Below are positions 34,866 to 58,659 of a stretch of 64,000 nt of DNA, piece after piece; position 1 is the stretch's first letter; each line of letters opens with the position of its first letter. The stretch is from Brachyhypopomus gauderio (Eukaryota; Chordata; Actinopteri; Gymnotiformes; Hypopomidae), in the NCBI RefSeq assembly GCF_052324685.1, contig NC_135219.1, positions 24,115,032 through 24,179,031 of the forward strand, written 5' to 3'. The notes under the pieces were generated by a model, which saw only the letters and a program-made list of their open reading frames with translations, made no database searches and was not told the origin of the DNA. The translations under genes were made by a program, and so were the position numbers.

Positions 34866-37800
34866 TCATTTCCTCCTGCCAGTCGTCTTTTTGCCCCGTC
34901 CGGCATTCCCGAACTGTTTTCGTTTTTTGAACGTAGCCTTTTTCCTGCGGAGCGTCTTGACGTCCCGCCCCTGGATCCAGTCGTCACGCTGCACCTCCCA
35001 CTTGAGCTGCTTCACACCTGAACGGGGGAGGGGAGAGTTAGTCAGCACGTCAGCGAGATGCTGAACCCGGAGGCGTGACTCACCTCTGTCACCATGACTC
35101 GATCAACTATGCCATGCCGTTAGCAAACTCATGAATGTGTGCTGTGGTAAACAGCTCATCACTGAGTGTGTTTATGTGGTGATAGGACTTCCTCTTTGTG
35201 CAGAAATGTGGCTAGTATCTAGCCAAATGAATAAACAAAGTTGTTTGATCCCTGATTGGTCGGTTTGGTACCTTCTCGTACATAATCATGTGTGTGTTCA
35301 GTACTCACTGGCTTTGTCTTGGTTGGCCATCGCATTCATGCCGGTGCTGTCAAACTTGTTGCCAACGTTCTCATCCAACAAATCCCCAAACTGAGCGGTA
35401 AAAAAGAGAGTTAAAATTGACATCATGAACGCACATGGATAACGACTTTTACTTTAATGCAGTTTGGAGAATGTTATAGCACCCAGTCAGTTACATACTG
35501 GGTGCTATTCTGGGTGTCCAGAACAAAAATGATTGAGCATTTCTACCTCTTCTGCGGATGCAAACACGGCTCCTTCGTACATCTTTCCTTTCTTTTTCTT
35601 TCCTGGTTTCAAACCTGAGGAACACATTATTGTGCCTTGTGTATATTATTCGTGAAGTTTCATGACCTCCGAGAGTAATGTGACTTCCAAAGCCCCCAGC
35701 TCACCTGATCTGGAGAAGTCCAGACGTTCCATTGATTTCCTCTTGCCCTTTCTGGATCTACTGTTTACGTCTGATTCATCCTCCATGTCTTCAACATCTT
35801 CAAACACAAGATCAACACAAGCAGAACAGTGTGTTCAAACATTCGCTGCACACCTCTACATAACTCCTACTATTACTAATGATGATGGTCAACCATGCAA
35901 AGCTTCATTATCAGTATCGTCCTCAAGTTCTGGCACTGCAGAATGAAAGATCTGTCTCTTTTAGTTTCAGAAGTGAAAACGTCAATAATTCTTTTGAGAC
36001 TGACAGCATGAGAACCAAACCAACACACTGACCATTATCCTCATCCTCTCCTTCTGGGTCCATGAATGCACCGCCTTCTTCCTCCAGCTTATCTCCAAAG
36101 TCTTCCTCATTGACACTTCCAAGAGAGACCTCCTCATCGTCCAGGTCGTCCTCATCGTCCAGGTCAGAGTCGGAGACCTCACCTTGCTGGCCTTTCATGG
36201 ACTTGCTCTTCACGTTGCTGTAACAGAGATGAGTCATCTGCACACACCATTTCTCACAGTCCGAGGAAAATGGTCAATTCTGAGGTGTTTACATTTTTAC
36301 TCGATAATACTTTTAGTTTCCAAAGTGTAAAATACAGCACTGACCCAGCAAAGTCCAGGTCATCATCCTTCAACTCTGTAAAGTAGCTGTCACCTTCAAA
36401 AGCATCTAAACAAACAAACAAACAAACACTTGTTAAAGCTTTCATGACCACAGTGAGGAATATTCAGATTTCTGATAATTGGGGCTGTTTATCCTCACCG
36501 AGCATCTTGTCAAACTCATCGTCGTCAACGTCTTCCACGCTCTCGTTGTCGGCGTTTGGGCGAACCCGACGATTCTCCCCCTCGCGCTTCTTAAAGAACC
36601 TGAGGGAGCGAGAGAAGGTGAGGGGGGTGAGAGGGGGTGAGGGAAGGTGAGGGGGTCGAGAGAAGGTGAGGGGGGTGAGAGAAGGTGAGGGGGGTGAGAG
36701 AAGGTGAGGGGGGTGAGAGAAGGTGAGGGGGGTGAGGGAAGGTGAGGGGGGTGAGAGAAGGTGAGGGGGGTGAGGGAAGGTGAGGGGGGCGAGAGAAGGT
36801 GAGGGGGGCGAGAGAAGGTGAGGGGGGTGAGAGAAGGTGAGGGGGGTGAGAGAAGGTGAGGGGGTGAGGGAAGGTGAGGGGGTCGAGAGAAGGTGAGGGG
36901 GGCGAGAGAAGGTGAGGGGGGCGAGAGAAGGTGAGGGGGGCGAGAGAAGGTGAGGGGGGTGAGAGAAGGTGAGGGGGGTGAGAGAAGGTGAGGGGGGGTG
37001 AGAGAAGGTGAGGGGGGGTGAGAGAAGGTGAGGGGGGGTGAGAGAAGGTGAGGGGGGGTGAGAGAAGGTGAGGGGGGGTGAGGGAAGGTGAGGGGGGTGA
37101 GGGAAGGTGAGGGGGGCGAGAGAAGGTGAGGGGGGCGAGAGAAGGTGAGGGGGGCGAGAGAAGGTGAGGGGGGCGAGAGAAGGTGAGGGGGGCGAGAGAA
37201 GGTGAGGGGGGTGAGGGAAGGTGAGGGGGGTGAGGGAAGGTGAGGGGGGTGAGAGAAGGTGAGGGGGGTGAGAGAAGGTGAGGGGGGTGAGAGAAGGTGA
37301 GGGGGGCGAGAGAAGGTGAGGGGGGTGAGAGAAGGTGAGGGGGGTGAGAGAAGGTGAGGGGGGTGAGGGAAGGTGAGGGGGGCGAGAGAAGGTGAGGGGG
37401 TGAGGGAAGGTGAGGGGGGTGAGGGAAGGTGAGGGGGGCGAGAGAAGGTGAGGGGGGCGAGAGAAGGTAAGGGGGGTGAGAGAAGGTGAGGGGGGTGAGA
37501 GAAGGTGAGGGGGTGAGGGAAGGTGAGGGGGTCGAGAGAAGGTGAGGGGGGGTGAGAGAAGGTGAGGGGGGGTGAGGGAAGGTGAGGGGGTCGAGAGAAG
37601 GTGAGGGGGGTGAGAGAAGGTGAGGGGGTGAGGGAAGGTGAGGGGGGCGAGAGAAGGTGAGGGGGGCGAGAGAAGGTGAGGGGGGTGAGAGAAGGTGAGG
37701 GGGGTGAGAGAAGGTGAGGGGGGTGAGAGAAGGTGAGGGGGGTGAGAGAAGGTGAGGGGGTGAGGGAAGGTGAGGGGGTCGAGAGAAGGTGAGGGGGGTG

Positions 37801-40800
37801 AGAGAAGGTGAGGGGGTGAGGGAAGGTGAGGGGGGCGAGAGAAGGTGAGGGGGGCGAGAGAAGGTGAGGGGGGTGAGAGAAGGTGAGGGGGGTGAGAGAA
37901 GGTGAGGGGGGTGAGAGAAGGTGAGGGGGGTGAGAGAAGGTGAGGGGGTGAGGGAAGGTGAGGGGGTCGAGAGAAGGTGAGGGGGGGTGAGAGAAGGTGA
38001 GGGGGGGTGAGGGAAGGTGAGGGGGGCGAGAGAAGGTGAGGGGGGCGAGAGAAGGTGAGGGGGGTGAGAGAAGGTGAGGGGGGTGAGAGAAGGTGAGGGG
38101 GGGTGAGAGAAGGTGAGGGGGGGTGAGAGAAGGTGAGGGGGGGTGAGAGAAGGTGAGGGGGGGTGAGGGAAGGTGAGGGGGGTGAGGGAAGGTGAGGGGG
38201 GCGAGAGAAGGTGAGGGGGGCGAGAGAAGGTGAGGGGGGCGAGAGAAGGTGAGGGGGGCGAGAGAAGGTGAGGGGGGGTGAGAGAAGGTGAGGGGGGTGA
38301 GGGAAGGTGAGGGGGGGTGAGGGAAGGTGAGGGGGGTGAGGGAAGGTGAGGGGGGTGAGAGAAGGTGAGGGGGGTGAGAGAAGGTGAGGGGGGTGAGGGA
38401 AGGTGAGGGGGGTGAGGGAAGGTGAGGGGGGTGAGAGAAGGTGAGGGGGGTGAGAGAAGGTGAGGGGGGTGAGAGAAGGTGAGGGGGGTGAGAGAAGGTG
38501 AGGGGGGTGAGGGAAGGTGAGGGGGGTGAGGGAAGGTGAGGGGGGTGAGAGAAGGTGAGGGGGGTGAGAGAAGGTGAGGGGGGTGAGAGAAGGTGAGGGG
38601 GGTGAGAGAAGGTGAGGGGGGTGAGAAGGTGAGGGGGGTGAGAGAAGGTGAGGGGGGTGAGGGAAGGTGAGGAAGGTGAGGGGGGTGAGAGAAGGTGAGG
38701 GGGGTGAGGTGCAGCTGCACACTGCCACAGTATTTACTACAATCATGTACTCAGAAGTGTCATGTCAAGCTGACTGAACAAACCCAGTCTCTCAGTTCAC
38801 ATTCTGCCTCAGCACGGTGTGGTTAGCACGGTGTTAGCGCGGTGTGGTTAGCGCGGTGTGGTTAGCATGGTGTTAGCGAGGTGTGGTTAGCACGCCGCTG
38901 GCGCACACTGACCTGTAGAAGAACACCTCATCCACAGGAATCTGGCTTTCCTCTTTGGTCAGGTACTCAACACAGTTCACTGGAGGGGGGAGCATATATT
39001 CATATCCACAGATTTTTGTTTTATTTCCCCTCCAGATTACTCGATACTGCAGAACTCACCTGGTAATGGCCGGACGTTATTCATGAACTGTTTTTGCTTT
39101 GGTTGCATTACAGTGGCCTCTGTGTTTTCTGTGACAGGAGAGAAGGCAGAAACAACATAACTGAGCAGGATGTGTGTGTGTATCATCTGTAGTACTGTGG
39201 TGCATCAGAAGATCATCACATACGTTTTCCCTTGATTTGTTTGGGGTTTCGGAACACAAAGCGGTCCAGGAATCTGACGAGTGTGAAGTCCTGCAGGGGA
39301 TCTCCTGTGTATTCGATATTTGCTCCCTGTTGCCATGGTGAAATAAAGAGGGAAAAACCACGCTAGATCAAATGACAATCTCCTAAAGCCCAGAGTGAGC
39401 AAGAGTCTTTTTTGATGACCTCACACATATCAACAGTGACGTGAGATTGTGTGTACACGCGTGTTCCTGGAACACGCACCTGTATGATGGTCTTAGCAAA
39501 CAGAGCCACGGAGGGATGGAAATGGAGAGAGAGCTAGAGGAGACAAAATTCACAATTAATTGCCAGGAGCAACGGCAGCAACAGCAACGCCTCCGTGTGC
39601 CAAAGAACTGGAGTGCGATACCTTCTGTAGCTCCCACAGTGTGCTGTGGTCTGCTCCACAGTACAGAGGATTTCTGTGGATGGGGTCATACATCTCTAAT
39701 TTCTTACCACCTGCACAGGAAAGACAAATTAGCAATAAGTGATCTATTCAATAGAGAACATGACAGAATGACAGAGTGGTTTGTTTGTATTAGGGATCTA
39801 TTTTGGGTCAAGCATGACAGCTACTGCAGTGTTAATTTAGTTGACGAATAATTTGTCATAGTTTTCGTCAATTAACCTTTTTTCATGACGAATAAGAGAC
39901 AATAACTAAATAAAAACTATACGAAGGGATAAAGACGTTGACTAAATTAATGAACATTTTCGTCAACGAATAAAAACGAGACGAAAATATTGGCCAGCGA
40001 CGACATCCAATCAGGCCTGATTTAGTTTTGAGAAAGGTAGGGATAAGTTAAGAAGAGATCCAGCCGTAACTACTTTAGTGTACACGGAGAGGCGGGACAA
40101 ACCGGGTAACTGTCCAATCAGTACTAACGTCTTCACATCGCACAGAACCCGGTAAGACCATACTAGCCTATGAACTCGAAGTTAACTCGACAATATCAGC
40201 AGGGAGAAAGATAAGAAGCGATATATGGACACATTTCTCCTTTGACCTTGAGAAAAAGAAGACGGTGTGTAAACCATGTGGGACAATGTCGGGAAAAATA
40301 CGACAAATGAAACGACATCTGCGGGCTAGGCATTGTTGTTCTTATTGCACCCAGTTTTATATAAAATGTAATATGTATTGTTCATAACAAACTCCATATG
40401 TTTTCAGGTAGAGCGGGCCTACTGGTCATCAATGTTTTGTTATTGTTATGCTCAATAACTATAAGTTCAGGTCAATAAAGTTGTTTCGAAACCTGTTTTT
40501 GTATATATTGCACATACAAACGATAATATTCTGTAACTGGTTAATAAATGTTTCATTTTGTGTAAGTGTATATAATGACTATTACACCATTTATATTTTA
40601 GTCAACTAAATTCTTTTGATAATTAGTCGACTAAATTCTAATGATAACTAGTCGACTAAAACTGGACTAAGACTAAAAAAATCCAATTACTAAATTATGA
40701 CTAAAACTAAATGGCATTTTAGTCAAAAGACTAAGACTAAAACAATCAAAAATTGCTGTCAAAATTAACACTGAGCTACTGGCAGTCTTGAGACTCCCAC

Positions 40801-43486
40801 TATGTCCTCCAGGTGATTAGGAGACCTCACAGTCTGTATTCCCAGTCTACGCACAGAAACCGGTCCACAATCTATAGCAAAAATGCTTTATGAAGACCCA
40901 ACTGTAATTTTAGTTACCTTCCAGGTTTTCATGATGTACCCATGATGCAGTTGGTTTGGGTTGGTTTGGTGTCTTGGGCTGACCCTCATCAATTTTATCA
41001 GCATCCACAAATCTTTCTTCATCATCATCCTCCTCTTCCTCCTCCCCTTTAAGGTCTTGAAACTTTTCCTCCTCGACATCCTATTGTATTTGTGAACATA
41101 TATCATACCCAAAGACATTTGGTGCAATACAAGACGTGTGCGAACACGCAGGACATGCGTTGTATTTGATCTTACCCCCGCTTCCAGTAGGAGGAGCTTG
41201 AGACCAGGCTTGGACTTCATGACCTCTGACACCAGGAAGAGCGCTCCGCACGCAAAGGCAGGGCTCTGCTCACAGCTGACCTGCAGGAGGCGCTTCAGAA
41301 AGGCCTTGATCCGCCGCAGGACAATGTCCGCCTTCAGGGACTTATAGAGGAGGTTGAGGAACATGCTCTGTCTTGAGCACACGGAGAGTCCTGGGTCCAG
41401 CAGCTTCCTGCGAGAGACACCCACATGAAATCACGTGACTGTTCCTAAGTATCACGGAGAAGCGGCAACATTTACGCGGAAATACACTAAACATGGACCA
41501 GATTTCCTATTAACCCAGGCCATTGGGGTGTGTTCGGCTTGCACTTGCCTGTAAAGAGCTACGTAGTAGCGGTCCGACACGACCTGCTGGGTGTCCATGA
41601 CTTGAAAGAGCAGCATGAGCGCTTGCACTGCTGTGCTGAACTTCACCATGTGCACCACCTTAAACAGAGTGTCCAGCTGCTCACGCACCGTCTCGTCGCC
41701 CGCTCGGGTGTAGGGGTACGCCCGGTTCACGCCCGTCAGCAGGGCACCCAGCATCTTGGACTCCACGTCCTTCTTGCGGACGCAGAGGCGGAAGAAGGTG
41801 AAGTAGACGGTGATGAGCTGGGTGGCCAGGTCCGCCTCCTCGTGGCTCAGCATCACCTGGTTGAGGAAGCAGGCGGCGTAATACTGCGCCTTGGCGCTGA
41901 TGTTGGGCCGGAACATCAGACGCTCCACCTCGGTGCACACCACCACCTTCATGTTGGGGTGCTTGTGAAGCAGAGTCTCCAGCAGGTACGACGCTTTGGA
42001 GGCGAGTTTGTACTCTGGGTCTCCCAACTTGTTGACCACGTGCACCAGCAGGGGGCGTTCTTGCTCGGGGCGGTTACACAGCAGCTCGTGAGCGGTGGTG
42101 AGAGCTTTGGTCTTGATGGCCAGGACGGTGTCATGAGACAAGGCATCAAGGGTCACTACGAAGTCCGCCATCAGCTGCTTCAGCTGGTTCTCGTAGTACC
42201 ACAGGACGAGTCTTCTGTCTCGGGCGTCCCGGTTCCCACTGGCCCGTTCCTCCAGCTCATCGAAAGGACGCTGGGCGAAGGCTTGGAGCTTGCGGTTCTC
42301 TGGCAGGAGGTCGGACAGTAGAAGCTCCTTAAGCGTGTCCAGAGCCATCAGGCCCTGTCTGCGACTGCCCTTCTTCTTCACAAGAGCGACGAGGCCCTCC
42401 ACGTGCTCCACCGCGTGCACCGGGGCGTCCTGGATTAGGACCGTCATGGCCGCCATCCTGTCGACCAAAGTGCCGGTGGAGACGACGCTCTTCATCCAGG
42501 CCGTGTTGGCGCCCTTCTGCAGGTTCTTCTTGGTTTTGTAGAGTTCGACTTCAGCCTCAAACAGCTTCTGAGCTAAAGCCCTGTACTGAGAAACCAGCGA
42601 CTGATCCTGAGGTGATGTGTTACTTTCTGAGGAGTAGTCCAGATCGTACCATTTTCCACCAGGTCTGACCAACAATGTTTGTCTGGGAAAAAACTCAAAA
42701 AGGTTCAATTCTTTCTGTTTGGCTTTCTTCCCAGCACTAGCTGCTTTCTTAGCCTCCTTCTTTTTCTTGATCTCCGTTTGTTGTTTGTCTGCAGCTTTGC
42801 TGCGCTCCACTGCCACTTTCTTCTTGTTCTCCTTTTTCTCAGCAGGCTCTCTGACCACCTGCTCTTCTTCATGCTCATCTTCATCATCATCACCTTTAAT
42901 AACCTGCTGGTCTGCATAGGCACGGACGCCCAATTTCTTAATGAATTCCTCCAACTCGCCATCCTCTAAATCATCAATTGCACCTTTCTTTCCACCATTC
43001 ACTAGCTCATTAGTGTCCACAATCCCAGCAAGCATAACATAGTCCGCCTGAAATAAATAAAAACATGAATAAGAATCAATATGGTGTGGTGGTTAAAGCC
43101 CAGTATTATTATAGGTTCAGTTTCCTGACTGAGTTTTGCTTCAGATCACCTGATTTGAAGCATTTTAATTTAAACAGCATAGTTACAAATCCTGGTGTAT
43201 CTGTATGACAGGAGCACTAATACATGTATGAGGGAGTCAGTATAAGGTGTGTGTGTATCACACACTGATAATACAACCACACCAGCCTCACACACACGTG
43301 TGTGTGCAGCATGGAGCAGGAAGCTCGCTATCTGAAGACTTCAGCTACCTTAGTACCGCCCAAACGCAAGACATGGTCCAGGGAGAATTCTTCATCCTCG
43401 TCTGGACCGTTGGTTGCCTCGTCCCCGGTGTCCAGCTCGTCTTCTTCAGCAGGTTCGTGTGGACGCGTCCTGCCTGTGGGCGCCAT
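34866..43486 (-). CDS. cebpz: CCAAT/enhancer-binding protein zeta (Noc1/Mak21 family)
   Basis: Nucleolar protein of large-ribosomal-subunit assembly, also described as a CCAAT-binding factor. Seventeen coding exons join in frame to 1065 aa (human 1054): 43349-43486, 41549-43047, 41176-41407, 40918-41080, 39622-39710, 39480-39533, 39224-39326, 39060-39128, 38913-38979, 36499-36599, 36345-36405, 36033-36217, 35894-35935, 35705-35797, 35547-35614, 35309-35390 and 34866-35017. The start at 43486 has a good context (CAACATGG). The CBF/Mak21 region is at about residues 420-640 (AACFLNQVMLS, YVALYRKLLDPGL). Acidic and lysine-rich tails follow, ending KQLKWEVQRDDWIQGRDVK and a basic C-terminus. Intron 2 has a GC donor. 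Intron 4 holds a hAT element and intron 9 a 2.1-kb array. The donor after 35894 (CATG|GTTGAC) is weak, so that junction is the least certain. Confidence 0.95.
35230..35235 (+). terminator. cebpzos: Candidate cebpzos poly(A) signal
   Basis: AATAAA about 420 nt past the cebpzos stop codon, inside the last intron of cebpz. If used, the cebpzos 3' UTR is antisense to the final cebpz exon. Confidence 0.4.
36601..38710. repeat. 19-bp polypurine/polypyrimidine minisatellite abutting a cebpz splice acceptor
   Basis: About 111 units of GAGGGGGGTGAGAGAAGGT (19 bp), with 5-7 G runs and GTGAG/GCGAG/GTCGAG variants. On the cebpz strand this is a C/T-rich tract that runs into CTCTCGCTCCCTCAG|GTTC at 36600/36599, the acceptor of coding exon 10. 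I saw no CT on the plus strand inside the array, so the transcribed strand has no AG for about 2.1 kb. The pyrimidine strand lacks stop codons, so minus-strand frames of over 700 codons stay open; these are not independent genes. Confidence 0.95.
39827..40773 (+). mobile_element. Non-autonomous hAT element with a BED zinc-finger remnant
   Basis: The ends are perfect 12-bp inverted repeats, CAGTGTTAATTT and AAATTAACACTG. AGCTACTG is duplicated exactly on both sides (39819-39826 and 40774-40781), giving the 8-bp target-site duplication typical of the hAT superfamily. Length is 947 bp. A short open frame at about 40205-40387 encodes a BED-type finger (SDIWTHFSFDL, VCKPCG, then MKRHLRARH) and ends before any catalytic domain. 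It lies in cebpz intron 4. Confidence 0.9.
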
Positions 43487-43921
43487 GTTGAGACTGCTGT
43501 GGGGACGCAGGTCCTGGAAGAACAAACACTCACATTACTGTCGGATACACAAACACTAACATAGGACGTAAAGACGTATCATATGGAGTTTAATATGTAT
43601 TCCATTCATATGTATTTTAATAAACGAGGAACATTTAAAAAATATATAGATAAAAAAATTTAAGATTTTGATTCAGTGTATAATAGGACCTTACAGCACA
43701 AGGGTCAAAGTTCATAGTTCAAGCCTATCCAATCAGCAGCAGTTATTCCGGGTCACGTTGCAGCAGCAGCGCTCTAACGTCATGAGGGTCAAGCACGCGC
43801 GTGTCTGTTTCTCTTATTTCTGCTCATATATTTTTATTACGTTCTTTAATTTAACTTTAATAGCAATTCACGTTTATTAATATCGTAAAACGTGCTGACC
43901 GATTAACAACCTGTAACAAAT
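43487..43921. promoter_or_regulatory. Shared divergent promoter region of cebpz and ndufaf7
   Basis: The start codons of cebpz (minus) and ndufaf7 (plus) are 435 bp apart. Between them lie a CCAAT box (CCAATCAG, 43729-43736), an ETS-like TTCCGG (43746-43751) and a CRE-like ACGTCA (43777-43782), all within 55 bp. This is the pattern of a bidirectional housekeeping promoter. The human genes have the same head-to-head order. A possible acceptor TTCTTCCAG next to 43513 suggests cebpz may have a non-coding first exon. Confidence 0.7.
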
Positions 43922-56139
<12,218 letters not shown>

Positions 56140-56494
56140 CGCCCACTGCATTCATATGGGCGGGACTATGAATTAAAGGAGATTGGTCCACCAATCAGAT
56201 AAGCGCCTCCTTCGGCTGTCTTTGCTGGGGAAGACCGCTGTTTCCTGTGCAACCAGATTATGACTGAGTTACATTTCTTTGATTTGAGCATTAATTGCCC
56301 AATCGTGTTCATGGTCAGAAGAGCTCTGGGATGAAGCTACTGCTCCTTTTCATATTGCATTTATTTAAAATACATTTGTATAAAATTTCTGTTAAAAGTT
56401 TTAAAAGTTTGATATTTTCATACTGCAAATCACTGATGGCTTGTAGTTATAAATGTTATACCAAACCCGCATTCTGCTCACATAGTTTGCCGTA

Positions 56495-56500
56495 AATAAA
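56495..56500 (+). terminator. ndufaf7: Candidate ndufaf7 poly(A) signal
   Basis: AATAAA about 355 nt past the stop codon. The 28-bp array begins some 35 bp later, so the transcript probably ends at the array's edge. A weaker ATTAAA lies at 56172-56177. Confidence 0.55.
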
Positions 56501-56534
56501 CTAAGAATGGAGCTTCTACAGATCAGAGCCCGTC

Positions 56535-58452
56535 TGTGTGAGAAGCGGAGGAAACACTCGTCTGTGTGGGGGTGGAGGAAACACTCGTCTGTGTGGGGGT
56601 GGAGGAAACGCTCGTCTGTGTGAGGGGCGGAGGAAACGCTCGTCTGTGTGAGGGGCGGAGGAAACGCTCGTCTGTGTGAGGGGCGGAGGAAACGCTCGTC
56701 TGTGTGAGGGGCGGAGGAAACGCTCGTCTGTGTGAGGGGCGGAGGAAACGCTCGTCTGTGTGAGGGGCGGAGGAAACGCTCGTCTGTGTGGGGGGCGGAG
56801 GAAACGCTCGTCTGTGTGGGGGGCGGAGGAAACGCTCGTCTGTGTGAGGGGCGGAGGAAACGCCCGTCTGTGTGGGGGGCGGAGGAAACGCACGTCTGTG
56901 TGAGGGGCGGAGGAAACGCTCGTCTGTGTGAGGGGCGGAGGAAACGCTCGTCTGTGTGAGGGGCGGAGGAAACGCTCGTCTGTGTGAGGGGCGGAGGAAA
57001 CGCTCGTCTGTGTGAGGGGCGGAGGAAACGCTCGTCTGTGTGGGGGGCGGAGGAAACGCCCGTCTGTGTGGGGGGCGGAGGAAACGCCCGTCTGTGTGAG
57101 GGGCGGAGGAAACGCCCGTCTGTGTGAGGGGCGGAGGAAACGCCCGTCTGTGTGAGGGGCGGAGGAAACGCCCGTCTGTGTGAGGGGCGGAGGAAACGCC
57201 CGTCTGTGTGAGGGGCGGAGGAAACGCTCGTCTGTGTGAGGGGCGGAGGAAACGCTCGTCTGTGTGAGGGGCGGAGGAAACGCTCGTCTGTGTGAGGGTG
57301 GAGGAAACGCTCGTCTGTGTGAGGGTGGAGGAAACGCTCGTCTGTGTGAGGGGCGGAGGAAACGCTCGTCTGTGTGAGGGGCGGAGGAAACGCCCGTCTG
57401 TGTGAGGGGCGGAGGAAACGCTCGTCTGTGTGAGGGGCGGAGGAAACACTCGTCTGTGTGAGGGGCGGAGGAAACGCTCGTCTGTGTGAGGGGCGGAGGA
57501 AACGCTCGTCTGTGTGAGGGGCGGAGGAAACGCTCGTCTGTGTGAGGGTGGAGGAAACGCCCGTCTGTGTGGGGGGCGGAGGAAACGCTCGTCTGTGTGA
57601 GGGGCGGAGGAAACGCTCGTCTGTGTGAGGGGCGGAGGAAACGCTCGTCTGTGTGAGGGTGGAGGAAACGCTCGTCTGTGTGAGGGTGGAGGAAACGCTC
57701 GTCTGTGTGAGGGGCGGAGGAAACGCTCGTCTGTGTGAGGGGCGGAGGAAACGCCCGTCTGTGTGAGGGGCGGAGGAAACACTCGTCTGTGTGAGGGGCG
57801 GAGGAAACGCTCGTCTGTGTGAGGGGCGGAGGAAACGCTCGTCTGTGTGAGGGGCGGAGGAAACGCTCGTCTGTGTGAGGGGCGGAGGAAACGCCCGTCT
57901 GTGTGAGGGGCGGAGGAAACACTCGTCTGTGTGAGGGGCGGAGGAAACGCTCGTCTGTGTGAGGGGCGGAGGAAACGCTCGTCTGTGTGAGGGGCGGAGG
58001 AAACGCTCGTCTGTGTGAGGGGCGGAGGAAACGCTCGTCTGTGTGAGGGGCGGAGGAAACGCTCGTCTGTGTGAGGGGCGGAGGAAACGCTCGTCTGTGT
58101 GAGGGGCGGAGGAAACACTCGTCTGTGTGAGGGGCGGAGGAAACGCTCGTCTGTGTGAGGGTGGAGGAAACGCTCGTCTGTGTGAGGGGCGGAGGAAACG
58201 CTCGTCTGTGTGAGGGGCGGAGGAAACGCTCGTCTGTGTGAGGGGCGGAGGAAACGCTCGTCTGTGTGAGGGGCGGAGGAAACGCTCGTCTGTGTGAGGG
58301 GCGGAGGAAACGCTCGTCTGTGTGAGGGGCGGAGGAAACGCCCGTCTGTGTGAGGGGCGGAGGAAACGCACGTCTGTGTGAGGGGCGGAGGAAACGCTCG
58401 TCTGTGTGAGGGGCGGAGGAAACACTCGTCTGTGTGAGGGGCGGAGGAAACA
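56535..58452. repeat. 28-bp minisatellite with GC-box-like units, about 68 copies
   Basis: The unit is GTGAGGGGCGGAGGAAACGC plus TCGTCTGT (28 bp), with a 26-bp GTGAGGGTGGAGG form and CTCG/CCCG/CACG/ACTC variants. Most units hold GGGGCGGAG, an Sp1/KLF-type GC box. It lies between the 3' ends of ndufaf7 and prkd3. All three minus-strand frames are open for 500-700 codons; these are artefacts. Confidence 0.96.
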
Positions 58453-58537
58453 CTGACTCCGGCTGGTGCGGGAGGAAACTATTACTGACCCACGTGGAGC
58501 TGCCACATCTGTTAGTCATTTAGCTGGAGTAGGGGAT

Positions 58538-58655
<118 letters not shown>

Positions 58656-58659
58656 ACTC

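Noticed and set aside
36464..38746. Minus-strand open frames of 760 and 709 codons (Pro/Ser/Leu repeats)
   Set aside because: They run through the 19-bp pyrimidine array, where stops cannot occur on that strand in any frame. Only the last about 33 codons of the longer frame are a real cebpz exon; the rest is intron 9.
41530..42321. 263-codon plus-strand open frame
   Set aside because: Antisense shadow of the large cebpz exon 2, caused by its GC-rich third positions.
43490..43525. Upstream in-frame start for cebpz (peptide MFFQDLRPHSSLN)
   Set aside because: The first codon is TTG, not ATG, and the stretch includes a likely splice acceptor TTCTTCCAG. The ATG at 43486 has good context and is preferred.
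56401..58519. Minus-strand open frames of 531-701 codons (repeats such as HTDERFLRPS)
   Set aside because: They are generated by the 28-bp array, which lacks stops in all three frames on that strand. No family match, no splice context, and they lie between two gene ends.
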